This document shows, in pieces, positions 15,599-23,841 of a DNA stretch of 32,685 nt (position 1 is the first letter of the stretch; each line of letters starts with the position of its first letter). The notes beneath the pieces are model-generated. The model searched no databases, had not been told where the DNA came from, and saw nothing but the letters and a program-made list of their open reading frames with translations. The position numbers and the translations under genes are program-made. Origin of the DNA: Actinomadura sp. KC216 (GTDB taxonomy: Bacteria; Actinomycetota; Actinomycetes; Streptosporangiales; Streptosporangiaceae); contig NZ_SMJX01000070.1 of the NCBI RefSeq assembly GCF_004348535.1, positions 1-32,685 of the forward strand, written 5' to 3'.

Positions 15599-16372
15599 TC
15601 AGAGCGGGAGGGGGGTGGGGCGCTTCGGTTCGCGGCCGTCGCCGGAGGAGCGCCCGGTGGCGCGGCGGCCGATCCAGGGCAGCAGGTAGGTGCGGGCCCA
15701 GCGGACGTCCTCGCGGCGCATCGTGAGCCAGTCGGCGCGGTCGAGCGGCGGCCAGGGCTCGCGCCAGTCGCCCTGCACGGGGACGCCGATGGCGTCCGCG
15801 ACGAGCAGCGCCATCCGCCGGTGGCCCTCGGGCGACAGGTGCAGGCGGTCCTCGTACCAGGCGCGCGGGTCGTGGAACACGCGCACCGGCCACAGGTCGA
15901 CGATGGTGCAGCCGCGCCGGTCGGCGATGGCGCGCAGGTGCATGTTGTAGGTGGCGGCCTTGCCGCGGATGCGGGCGCCGCTGCGCAGCCCGCGGGTGTC
16001 GAACCCGGTGAAGACGACGACGCGGGCGCCGGTGGCGCGCAGCCGCCGGACGGCGTCGTCGAACACGACCGCGAGCGCGTCCGGGTCGGCGCCGGGACGG
16101 ATCATGTCGTTCCCGCCGCCGCAGAACGTGACGAGGTCGGGTGCGAGCTCGACGGCGCGCGGCACCTGGTCGTCCACGATCTGCCGGACGAGCTTGCCCC
16201 GCACCGCGAGGTTCGCGTAGCGCAGCCCCGGGCTGTCCACGGCGATGTGCTCGGCGAGCCGGTCCGCCCAGCCGCGGAAGCGGTCCGCCTCGCCGGGATA
16301 GGGGTCGTTCAGGCCCTCGGTGAAGCTGTCGCCGATGGCCACATACGTCCGAATTCGCTCCATTTCCCGCAT
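15599..16372 (-). CDS. SGNH/GDSL-family hydrolase (about 257 aa)
   Basis: An SGNH-fold esterase or lipase, or an acyl/acetyl hydrolase. Block I is AIGDSFTEG (catalytic Ser), an Asn sits in the YANLAVRG segment, block III is GGGND, and block V is DRLHLSPEGH (Asp/His). There is no signal peptide, so it is likely cytosolic. The C-terminal 30 residues are Arg/Pro-rich. Candidate starts are 16363 (MERIRTY), 16372 (MREMERI, G-rich run upstream) and 16423; I chose 16372 because the longer form adds a non-family leader. It is a distant paralogue of the SGNH gene at 31601. It lies downstream of the conservon in the same direction (gap about 120 bp), but nothing shows cotranscription. The substrate is unknown. 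Confidence 0.9.
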   Translation of the reverse strand: MREMERIRTYVAIGDSFTEGLNDPYPGEADRFRGWADRLAEHIAVDSPGLRYANLAVRGKLVRQIVDDQVPRAVELAPDLVTFCGGGNDMIRPGADPDALAVVFDDAVRRLRATGARVVVFTGFDTRGLRSGARIRGKAATYNMHLRAIADRRGCTIVDLWPVRVFHDPRAWYEDRLHLSPEGHRRMALLVADAIGVPVQGDWREPWPPLDRADWLTMRREDVRWARTYLLPWIGRRATGRSSGDGREPKRPTPLPL

Positions 16373-16493
16373 CGCAACCCCCATCACCGGTTCATGGTCG
16401 ATCACGTAGATGAAATGATGCACTCGTGCATCCCGGCTACGCGACCGTAGGCCGCCCCGGTGTGGGGAACGCGACGTCAGGCCCTGCTGAGCG

Positions 16494-17159
16494 TCAGGTC
16501 CAGCTGGGCGAGGTGGTGCCCGGTGCCGCCGGCCGGGCGGGCGGCGCCGCCGCGCCCGCGGGCGCGGTCGTGTGCACCGTCATCGCGTGCTGGACGAGCG
16601 TGATCAGCACCTGCTTGGTGGACTCGCGGCTCCGCGCGTCGCACTGCGCGATCGGCACGTGCGGGCTGATCGACAGGGCCTCGCGGATGTCCTCCACGGC
16701 GTACTGGAACTCGCCGTGGAACCCGTTGACGCCGACGACGAACGGCAGCCCGAGCTCCTCGAAGTAGTCGACGGCGGCGAAGCAGTCCTCCAGCCGGCGG
16801 GTGTCGACCAGCACGACGGCGCCGATCGCGCCGCGGACGAGGTCGTCCCACATGAACCAGAAGCGGTGCTGCCCCGGCGTGCCGAACAGGTACAGGATCA
16901 GCTCGCTGTCGAGGGACACGCGGCCGAAGTCCATCGCGACCGTGGTGGTCGTCTTGTCGGGCACGGCCGACAGGTCGTCCACGTCGGCGCTGGCCGCGGT
17001 CATCACCGCCTCGGTGGTGAGCGGCATGATCTCCGAGACCGACCCGACGAAGGTGGTCTTGCCGACGCCGAAGCCGCCGCCGACGACGATCTTGACCGAG
17101 GTCAGCTCGGCTTCCCCGCCGGGCGGCCCCGGGACCTGGTCAGAGCTTCCGAAGGCCAC
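16494..17159 (-). CDS. cvnD: Conservon GTP-binding protein (CvnD-like), 221 aa
   Basis: A small Ras-like GTPase, last gene of the four-gene conservon. Walker A is GGGFGVGKT (27-35), the switch I/II region includes TTTTVAMDFG, and the G3-like motif is FGTPGQHRF (91-99). The canonical NKxD guanine-specificity motif is not evident; the corresponding segment reads VGVNGFHG. Conservon GTPases are thought to work with the roadblock and DUF742 partners in a membrane-proximal G-protein-like complex. The tail after about residue 195 is Ala/Pro-rich. The start is GTG, inside the last 20 bases of cvnC, with AAAGGG upstream, so translation is coupled. Confidence 0.93.
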   Translation of the reverse strand: MAFGSSDQVPGPPGGEAELTSVKIVVGGGFGVGKTTFVGSVSEIMPLTTEAVMTAASADVDDLSAVPDKTTTTVAMDFGRVSLDSELILYLFGTPGQHRFWFMWDDLVRGAIGAVVLVDTRRLEDCFAAVDYFEELGLPFVVGVNGFHGEFQYAVEDIREALSISPHVPIAQCDARSRESTKQVLITLVQHAMTVHTTAPAGAAAPPARPAAPGTTSPSWT

Positions 17160-17610
17160 TGAGCACCCTTTCTAGCAGGCGGAGGTCCGGCTGTCCGCCG
17201 GTGGTGGTGGCGGGCTGCGACTGGTGGAGCCGCAGCAGTCCTTCGACGGCCATGTCGGCGACGAGCACCCGCGCGACCCCGAGCGGCAGGCGCAGGAGGG
17301 CCGAGACCTCCGCGACCGAGCGGGCGGACCGGCACAGGTCCATGATCGCCCGGTACTCCGGGGTCAGCGCGGCCACGTCCCGCGGCGGGTAGGGCGCCGC
17401 GGTGACCAGGGCCTCGATGGCCAGGTCGTAGCGCGGTTTCGTCCGTCCCCCCGTCACCGCGTAGGGGCGCACCAGCGAGCTGGCGTCGCCCTCCTGTCCC
17501 TCGGGGGGCCGTCCCTGCGCCGGGGACCGCCCGCCCTCGCCGCGCACGGGGTCGCCAGGCCAGCGCCCCGGCCCGCCGGGGCCGCCTCCGTAGGGACTGC
17601 CTCGATCCAT
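17140..17610 (-). CDS. cvnC: Conservon DUF742 protein (CvnC-like), 156 aa
   Basis: The third conservon component. A Gly/Pro-rich disordered N-terminus (1-45) leads to the DUF742 core, marked by LVRPYAVTGGRT (about 47-58) and a winged-helix-like region (YRAIMDLCRSARSVAEVSALL, then LPLGVARVLVADMAVEGLL). DUF742 proteins accompany the kinase, roadblock and GTPase and may contact DNA or the GTPase; the exact role is not established. The ATG has GGAGGT seven bases upstream. The gap to cvnB is 27 bp and the gene overlaps cvnD by 20 bp. Confidence 0.95.
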   Translation of the reverse strand: MDRGSPYGGGPGGPGRWPGDPVRGEGGRSPAQGRPPEGQEGDASSLVRPYAVTGGRTKPRYDLAIEALVTAAPYPPRDVAALTPEYRAIMDLCRSARSVAEVSALLRLPLGVARVLVADMAVEGLLRLHQSQPATTTGGQPDLRLLERVLSGLRKL

Positions 17611-17637
17611 GTCGCCGACCTCCGTCAGTCAGTCACA

Positions 17638-18090
17638 TCAAAACCGGGCGGGCCCGGCGCCCATCTCGGTCACCGAAGGCCCCGAGTGCGGAGGCTGCTG
17701 CTGGTCCTGGGCGCGCAGCGCGGGGGTCAGCACCCGGCCCACCCGCTCCACCAGCAGCGTCATCTCGTACGCGACGAGACCGAGGTCGCAGTCGGGCGCG
17801 GCCAGCACCGCGAACACCGACCCGTTCGTGATGGACATGACGAACAGCAGCCCGCGGTCCATCTCGACGACGGTCTGGTTCACCCCGCCCGCGTCGAATA
17901 TCTTCGCCGCGCCCTGGGTCAGGCTCATCAGCCCGGAGGCGATCGCCGACAGCTGGTCGGCCCGCTCGGGCGGGAAGCCCGACGAGTACGCCATCGGCAA
18001 TCCGTCCGAGGAGACCACGACGGCGTGCGCGACCTTCGCGACACGGTCCGCGAAGTTCGTCACCAACCAGTTGAGATCCTGCCCGCTCAC
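17638..18090 (-). CDS. cvnB: Conservon roadblock/LC7 protein (CvnB-like), 150 aa
   Basis: A roadblock/LC7-fold protein, the usual GTPase regulator of conservons. The domain covers about residues 5-120 (LNWLVTNFADRV..., VVVSSDGLPMAYSSGF..., LLFVMSITNGSVFAVLA). The C-terminal 25 residues are a Gln/Pro-rich tail. The GTG start overlaps the cvnA stop (GTGA, 18087-18090), so production is coupled to the kinase. It probably acts at the membrane next to CvnA and modulates CvnD. Confidence 0.95.
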   Translation of the reverse strand: MSGQDLNWLVTNFADRVAKVAHAVVVSSDGLPMAYSSGFPPERADQLSAIASGLMSLTQGAAKIFDAGGVNQTVVEMDRGLLFVMSITNGSVFAVLAAPDCDLGLVAYEMTLLVERVGRVLTPALRAQDQQQPPHSGPSVTEMGAGPARF

Positions 18091-21000
18091 CGGGTGCCTC
18101 CTGTCTCGCCGTCGCCCTGTTGCGACGCCTCACCTGACGTGCCCTCGCCGCGAATCTCGTGACGTCCCCGGTGGACGCCCCGCTGCAGACTCGCGAACCG
18201 GCTGCGTACGACGTCGGCCACCTGGCCCTGTCCCTGCTGGCCCTGCACAGCCTGCCCTTCTCCGGGGCCTCCCGGCAACGGCCCGGCCTGCGCCGCCGCC
18301 GCCGCGGGAGCCTGCTCGGTCGCGGCGGGGGCCGCGGCGCGGCCGACCGCCCCTGGCACGCGGTTCTTGCCGGGCACCCGCTTGGGCAGCCCGACGCTGG
18401 TGCGGGAGGCCGCGACGGGCTCGCGGGCGGCCTCGGCGGCGCGGAAGCCGGCGTCCGCCGGGGACTCCCAGCCGCGGACGGGGTCCTCGCCCGAACCGGC
18501 CGACCGGCGCTGGAACCACTCCGACTGCATCGCGTCGAAGATCGGCGAGCGCTCCGGGAGCCGCGGCGGCGCGGGCCGCGCCTCGGCCGACGGCGGCTGC
18601 GGGGGCGGTTCGTGCTGCGCGGCGGCCATCTCCGGGACGGCGTCCTCGGGCGGGCGCGGCGGTGTCGGGGCGGATCGCTCGGGTTCGCGCGTGGCGGGCT
18701 CCGTCCAGCGGGCCTCGGGCTGCGAGGCGTCGGCGTACGGGTCTGTCGGCGGCTGGCCGGGGTCGCCGGAGACCTGCCCCAGCGGCCCGGTCTCCCAGGG
18801 GATCGGACGGGACGAGCTGGACTCCGGCAGCATCGGCTGGGCCTCGGGAACGACGGACTGCGGCCCGGTCTGCCAGGGTTCCCGCCGGTAGACGCCGTTG
18901 CCGGTGCCGTGCGGGCGCTCGCTCTCCGGCCGCTGGTTCTGCGGCCGGTCGTTCTGCGGCCGCTCGTTGCGCGGCTGGAACAGGCCGTTCGGCCCGTCGT
19001 CGGTCGGGCGCTTCGGGAGCTGCGCGCCGGGCATGCGGACCGGCAGCTCGCCGGGCCTGCGCGGCGGCCGCTGGTCGTCGGCCGGGCCCTGCTCGCCGTA
19101 GGGCGGGACGGGCTGCTCGCCGTAGGGGACCTGCGGCTGCGCGCCGGTGGGGAACGTGGGGTGCTGGCCGGAGCCGCCGGTGGGGATCGGCCCGGTCTCG
19201 TTCATCGCCGGCTGGGGCCCGGTGGCGCCGCGGACGGGCCGCAGCGGACCGGTGCCGCCGACCATCGGGTGCGAGCCGGTCGACCCCGCCATCGGGGAGG
19301 CGGGCAGCTCGGCGGGCCCGTGGCCGTCCTGCCGGAACCCGCCGCCGCTGCCGAGGGCGGGCGGCTCGGGCGAGGTGGTGAGCGCGGCGAGCTGGCCCTG
19401 GCCGTCGGCCTCGCGCGCGGGCAGGCCGCCGCCGCGGCTGCCGATCCCGCCGGCCTCGCCGGGCGTGATCACCGCGTCGGGCAGCACCACGAACGCGGTG
19501 AGCCCGCCGCCCTGCGCGGCCCGCAGCTCGACCCGGATGCCGTGCCGGACGGCGAGGCGGCCGACCACGAACAGGCCCATGCGGCGGGCCGCGGAGAAGT
19601 CGATGACGGGCGGGTTCGCGAGCCGCCAGTTGGCCTGCTCCAGGTCGTCGGGCGACATCCCGACGCCGTTGTCGGTGATCTGCAGCATGGCGCCGCCGCC
19701 GCTGAGCAGCTGCCCGGACACGGTCACCTTGGTGTGCTCGGAGGAGAACACCGTCGCGTTCTCGACCAGCTCGGCCAGCAGGTGGACGAGGTCGTTGACG
19801 ACGGGCCCGGCGACCGTCATGTCGCCCTGCACCCGCAGCGCGACCCGCTCGTACTGCTCGACCTCCGACAGCGAGGCGCGGATGACGTCGATCAGCGGGA
19901 CGGGCCGGTTCCACCGGCGCACCTGCTCCTGGCCGCCGAGGACGAGGAGGTTCTCGCAGTTGCGGCGCATGCGGGTGGCGAGGTGGTCCAGCCGGAACAG
20001 GTTGCCGAGCTGCTCCTCGTCGCGCTCGCTCTGCTCCAGCGTCTCGATCAGGCGCAGCTGCCGCTCGATCAGGGACTGGCTGCGGCGGGAGAGGTTGACG
20101 AACATCGCGTTGATGTTGCCGCGCAGGACGGCCTCGTCGGCCGCCAGCCGGACCGCCTCCCGGTGGACCTCGTCGAAGGCCCGCGCGACCTGGCCGATCT
20201 CGTCGGTGGACTCGACGTCGATCGGTTCCACCTCGATGCCGCCGGCCGCGGCCTCCGGATCTCGCAGCCGGTCGACCAGGCCGGGCAGCCGGGTGCTGGC
20301 CACGTCGAGCGCGCCGGCCTGCAGCCGGTGCAGCGGCCGCACCAGGGACCGGGCCATCACGACCGTGATCAGCAGGACGATGGCCAGCAGCAGCGCGACG
20401 ATGACCGAGTCGATGATCGTGGAGGTGCGGGCGTCGGACCGGCGCTCGGCGGCGACGTCCAGGATGTCCTGGGTCAGGTCCAGCTCGGTCAGCCGCATCT
20501 TGTTGATCATGTCGGACATGGCGTTCTTGAGCGCCTCGGCCGAGCCGGGGTTGCCGAGCGAGCGGGGCAGCCGCCCGCCGGTCGCGGCGACCGCCGTGAT
20601 GATCCGCTGCCGGAGTTCGAGCGCGAGGTCGACCTGGCCGCCGACGACGAAGTCCTCGAACACCTGGGTCTGTTCCAGGGTCACCGAGTTGCGGAAGGTC
20701 GCGAGCTCGCTGTCCTCCTGCGCGCGGGCGGCGTTGAGGGCGCTCATCTGGTCGGGCGCGAGGCCCCGGCTGCGGGCGCCGAGGAGGAGCAGCGCGCGCT
20801 CGCGGGAGACGGCCTCCTTGGCGCGGACGAGCGCGCCGAGCGCCCGGCTGGTCTGGGTGAGGCGGGTGTCGACGACGTTGGAGGAGATGCTGTCGAGGAC
20901 GGCGATGAGGTCCTGGATCGCCTGGGTGTACTTCTGCAGGATGACGGTGGGCGGCACCTTGCCGCCGATGACGAGGGAGCGCAGCGCCTTGACGGCGTCG

Positions 21001-21458
21001 AGGCGGTTCAGCACCGCGTCGGCGCCGCGGACGGCCTCGGCGCCGTGCGAGCCGTCGATGGCGGTCGCGCTGTCGCGCACCAGCTGCATCTGGGAGTCGG
21101 TGCTGAACTGCGAGGACTGCACGCCGGGCAGGAGGGGGTCGGGCCGTCCCGCGGCGGCGTAGTCGACGGCGAGGTCGCGCTCGGAGGCGAACTCGGTGAC
21201 GAACTGGGTGATGCTCGCGCCGAGCTCCGCCATGCGCTCCACGCGCCCGTAGGTCTCCGCCTCGCTCACGGAGTCGGCGATGCGCCCCCCGGCGAGCACG
21301 ACGGCGGCGACCGTCGGAACCAGGATCAGGACGATGAGCCGCTGCGGCACGCGCCAGTTCCGCAGGCTCAGTCTGCTGCCCGCACGTCTCGAACGGTCCG
21401 ACTGCACCTCGACGTTGCCGGGTCGAGGACGGTCGCGACCTTCGTCGCTAGGTTGCAT
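18087..21458 (-). CDS. cvnA: Conservon sensor histidine kinase with NIT domain (CvnA-like), 1123 aa
   Basis: A membrane sensor heading the conservon operon. Transmembrane helix 1 is at about 38-60 and the extracytoplasmic NIT (nitrate/nitrite-sensing type) helical domain at about 62-345. Helix 2 is at about 348-370, HAMP at about 370-440, then a coiled linker with a dimerisation-like FRLDHLATRMRRN (488-500). The ATP-binding domain has N-box LAELVENA (561-568), DNGVGM (596-601) and GLFVVGRLAVRHG (628-640). From about 665 to 1123 it is a Pro/Gly/Gln-rich disordered tail with five TGP motifs and RPQN-type repeats. The signal is unknown; a NIT domain does not prove nitrate sensing. The start ATG is preceded by a distant GAGAGGG. 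It is first in a cvnABCD operon. Confidence 0.94.
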   Translation of the reverse strand: MQPSDEGRDRPRPGNVEVQSDRSRRAGSRLSLRNWRVPQRLIVLILVPTVAAVVLAGGRIADSVSEAETYGRVERMAELGASITQFVTEFASERDLAVDYAAAGRPDPLLPGVQSSQFSTDSQMQLVRDSATAIDGSHGAEAVRGADAVLNRLDAVKALRSLVIGGKVPPTVILQKYTQAIQDLIAVLDSISSNVVDTRLTQTSRALGALVRAKEAVSRERALLLLGARSRGLAPDQMSALNAARAQEDSELATFRNSVTLEQTQVFEDFVVGGQVDLALELRQRIITAVAATGGRLPRSLGNPGSAEALKNAMSDMINKMRLTELDLTQDILDVAAERRSDARTSTIIDSVIVALLLAIVLLITVVMARSLVRPLHRLQAGALDVASTRLPGLVDRLRDPEAAAGGIEVEPIDVESTDEIGQVARAFDEVHREAVRLAADEAVLRGNINAMFVNLSRRSQSLIERQLRLIETLEQSERDEEQLGNLFRLDHLATRMRRNCENLLVLGGQEQVRRWNRPVPLIDVIRASLSEVEQYERVALRVQGDMTVAGPVVNDLVHLLAELVENATVFSSEHTKVTVSGQLLSGGGAMLQITDNGVGMSPDDLEQANWRLANPPVIDFSAARRMGLFVVGRLAVRHGIRVELRAAQGGGLTAFVVLPDAVITPGEAGGIGSRGGGLPAREADGQGQLAALTTSPEPPALGSGGGFRQDGHGPAELPASPMAGSTGSHPMVGGTGPLRPVRGATGPQPAMNETGPIPTGGSGQHPTFPTGAQPQVPYGEQPVPPYGEQGPADDQRPPRRPGELPVRMPGAQLPKRPTDDGPNGLFQPRNERPQNDRPQNQRPESERPHGTGNGVYRREPWQTGPQSVVPEAQPMLPESSSSRPIPWETGPLGQVSGDPGQPPTDPYADASQPEARWTEPATREPERSAPTPPRPPEDAVPEMAAAQHEPPPQPPSAEARPAPPRLPERSPIFDAMQSEWFQRRSAGSGEDPVRGWESPADAGFRAAEAAREPVAASRTSVGLPKRVPGKNRVPGAVGRAAAPAATEQAPAAAAAQAGPLPGGPGEGQAVQGQQGQGQVADVVRSRFASLQRGVHRGRHEIRGEGTSGEASQQGDGETGGTR

Positions 21459-22020
21459 CCGCCGTTAACACCCTCTCCACACGATGTCGCACGCTCCGTG
21501 GCCTCACCGGCGCAAAGGGTTAAAGCGACATCACCTCCACCCTCGGCGCACGACATTGCAGCACATCCACGGATAGGCCGCAAAGGACCCTAGGCCACTC
21601 GATATGCACCAATGACGCGATTGTGACTTCGTGCCCGTATGTCCGATTTATCGAGCACGAATGCTCACTCTTCGCACACGGACATTCCGTGATCACAAAT
21701 GCGCGGACGGTAATACCGTGTTGTCCACCTCATCACCCGGCCGGCGAGCCGGCGACCGGCGGGCGCTCGACCACACCGGAACGGGCATGACCGATCACTC
21801 TCCGATTCGGCTCGGCGATGAGCGAACACTGTAGCCCGTGGAGGACACAAGAAAGTCACGCAATTCGGAGCGAATCCACTCAAGCCGCCGGGTCCGCGAT
21901 AATCTCCGGGCACACCTGGTCAACCAGCGGTGGTGGTCAGAGTCGCTCCCCTGGCCCACTCGTCCCGACCCTAAGCCCTAAGCCCTGCGCACGGAACTCC
22001 CCGCAGGATAAGGAGAGCCC
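21459..22020. promoter_or_regulatory. 562-bp divergent intergenic region between the conservon and the importer cluster
   Basis: I see no gene here. It must hold the cvnA promoter (minus) and the first importer promoter (plus). Visible elements are the inverted repeat ACGGT-AAT-ACCGT (21707-21719), a GCCGGC-rich segment (about 21740-21768), and two and a half copies of CCCTAAG (21969-21986) just before the lipoprotein gene. A weak GATAAT -10 candidate lies at 21898-21903 without a convincing -35. The base composition is visibly less GC-rich than the flanking genes. No riboswitch consensus was recognised. Confidence 0.5.
22009..22017 (+). promoter_or_regulatory. Ribosome binding site of the first lipoprotein gene
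   Basis: The sequence GATAAGGAGAGCCC precedes the ATG at 22021; the AAGGAGA core fixes this start. Confidence 0.6.
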
Positions 22021-23007
22021 ATGCGGAAATCTCTGCGTCTCACGGCGCTTCTCGGCGCCGTCGCCCTCACCGTCGCGGTCTCGGGCTGCAGCGATTCGGG
22101 CGAATCCTCGTCCGGTGGCGGGAGCCTGGAGATGGACACCATGACGGTGGCGGCGCTCCCCCTGGCCGACAACGTGGCCGTCTACATCGCGCAGAAGGAG
22201 GGCCTCTTCGAGGACGAGGGCCTCAAGGTCCAGATCAAGCCGGTGCAGCAGAGCACGCAGGCCATCCCCGCGCTCGTCAAGGGCGACGTGAACGTGATCG
22301 CGGGCGCCAACTACGTGTCGTTCCTGCAGGCCAACGACAAGGGCACGGTCAAGCTGAGCGTGCTCGCCGAGGGCGCCTCGCTGACCTCGCACTTCATGGA
22401 CGTCCTCGTCATGCCCGACTCCGAGATCAAGACCCCCCGGGACCTGGAGGGCAAGAAGGTCGCGGTCAACCTGCTGAACAACGTCCAGACGCTGACGCTG
22501 AACGCGATCCTCAAGGCCAACAACGTCAACGCCGCCGAGGTCGAGTACGTGCAGGTGCCGTTCCCGCAGATGGCGGCGGCGCTGGAGCGGGGGCAGGTCG
22601 ACGCCATCCACGCCGTCGAGCCCTTCACGACCGACATCCAGAAGAGGCTCGGGGCCCGGGTGGCCGTCGACGGCGGCGCCGAGCCCGTGACGAACCTGCC
22701 GATCTCCGGCTTCGTCACCACGCGGGACTTCACCCAGAAGAACCCGAAGACGGCCGCGGCGTTCCAGCGCGCGATCTTCGCCGCCCAGCAGCGGGCCAGC
22801 ACCGACCGCGAGCCCGTCGAGAAGATCCTGCCCAGCTACACCAAGATCGACGGGCGGGTCGCCTCGGTGATCACGCTGCCGGGCTACCCGAGCACGCTGA
22901 CCACCAACCGCATGCAGCGCGTCGTGGACCTCATGACCGTGGCCGGGATGCTCAAGCAGAAGACCGACCTGAAGCCGGTGCTGTTCCAGGCGCTGCCGCC
23001 GTCGTAA
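22021..23007 (+). CDS. ABC importer substrate-binding lipoprotein 1 (NMT1/SsuA/TauA-like), 328 aa
   Basis: The signal peptide ends in a lipobox with lipidated Cys23 (AVSGC), so the protein is anchored outside the membrane. The mature domain is the two-lobed NMT1/THI5/SsuA fold: QKEGLFEDEGLKV (about 58-70), a PALVKGDVNVIAG loop, DLEGKKVAVN (about 141-150) and ERGQVDAIHAVEPF (about 197-210). Relatives bind sulfonates, taurine, nitrate, thiamine precursors or aromatic acids, so the ligand is not predictable. It is first of eight plus-strand genes and a paralogue of the lipoprotein at 24795 (shared NPKT-AAFQRA and G-YP-TL segments). Confidence 0.93.
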   Translation: MRKSLRLTALLGAVALTVAVSGCSDSGESSSGGGSLEMDTMTVAALPLADNVAVYIAQKEGLFEDEGLKVQIKPVQQSTQAIPALVKGDVNVIAGANYVSFLQANDKGTVKLSVLAEGASLTSHFMDVLVMPDSEIKTPRDLEGKKVAVNLLNNVQTLTLNAILKANNVNAAEVEYVQVPFPQMAAALERGQVDAIHAVEPFTTDIQKRLGARVAVDGGAEPVTNLPISGFVTTRDFTQKNPKTAAAFQRAIFAAQQRASTDREPVEKILPSYTKIDGRVASVITLPGYPSTLTTNRMQRVVDLMTVAGMLKQKTDLKPVLFQALPPS

Positions 23008-23028
23008 AGGGAGGGGCGCGGGCACCCG

Positions 23029-23841
23029 ATGGCAGGCTCGACGACGACGCGGACCCGCGGTCTCTCCCGCACGGGGAGGTGGGCGCGGGGGGCCGCCGGT
23101 GTCGCGGCGCTGTTCCTGGCGAGCGAGATCCTCGGCAGGGCGGGCGTCGTCGACCGCTCCTACCTGCCGCCCGCCTCCAGCGTCACCGCGCGCGCCGTCG
23201 AGCTGGCCGGCGACCAGGAGTTCCTGTTCAACGTCCGCGTCACGCTCACCGCGTGGGCGCTCGGCCTCGCCATCGCCATCGCGATCGCGGTGCCGCTCGG
23301 GCTGCTGCTCGGCAGCGTCCCGGCGGTGAACACCGCGGTCCGGGCCATCGTGGAGTTCCTGCGGCCGATCCCGTCGGTGGCGCTCATCCCGCTGGCGGGG
23401 CTGCTGCTCGGCTCGGGCCTCGCCATGGAGGTGCCGCTCATCGTGTACGCCTCCAGCTGGCCGATCCTGTTCAACACCATGTACGGGCTGCACGACGTCG
23501 ACCCGACGGCCAAGGAGACGCTGCGCGCGTTCGGCTTCGGCCGGGCGCAGGTCCTGCTGCGGGTCTCGCTGCCGAGCGCCGCGCCGTTCATCGCGACGGG
23601 CGTGCGTCTGGCCGCGTCGGTCGCGCTCATCCTGGCCGTCGGCACCGAGATCCTGTCCGGGTTCGGCGACGGCCTCGGCATGTTCATCGCGCAGGCCGGA
23701 TTCGACCCGGACGGGACGCGCGACGTCCTCGCCGGGACCGTGTGGGCGGGCTGCATCGGGCTTGTCATCGACACCGCCCTGGTGCGGTCCGAGAACCGGG
23801 TGTTCCGGTGGCACCGGGAGCAGCGGAGCGGCGCGTCATGA
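23029..23841 (+). CDS. ABC importer permease 1A (SsuC/TauC-like), 270 aa
   Basis: An integral membrane permease with about six helices. The cytoplasmic coupling (EAA-like) loop reads TLRAFGFGRAQVLLRVSLPSAAPF and contacts the ATPase. The segment FLRPIPSVALIPLAGLLLG is the conserved family core. It lies 21 bp after lipoprotein 1 and its TGA overlaps the ATG of permease 1B (ATGA, 23838-23841). It aligns along its length with permease 2A rather than with its immediate neighbour 1B. SsuC/TauC permeases are usually homodimers, but here two different permeases are encoded together, so 1A and 1B probably form a heterodimer (inference). Confidence 0.93.
   Translation: MAGSTTTRTRGLSRTGRWARGAAGVAALFLASEILGRAGVVDRSYLPPASSVTARAVELAGDQEFLFNVRVTLTAWALGLAIAIAIAVPLGLLLGSVPAVNTAVRAIVEFLRPIPSVALIPLAGLLLGSGLAMEVPLIVYASSWPILFNTMYGLHDVDPTAKETLRAFGFGRAQVLLRVSLPSAAPFIATGVRLAASVALILAVGTEILSGFGDGLGMFIAQAGFDPDGTRDVLAGTVWAGCIGLVIDTALVRSENRVFRWHREQRSGAS

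Noticed and set aside
18159..21593. Plus-strand 1144-residue frame antisense to the CvnA kinase
   Set aside because: Same reasons; the minus strand encodes NIT, HAMP and ATPase motifs in order.
21820..22020. TPP or other riboswitch before the NMT1/THI5-like lipoprotein gene
   Set aside because: No conserved aptamer cores, such as the TPP CUGAGA element, were found.
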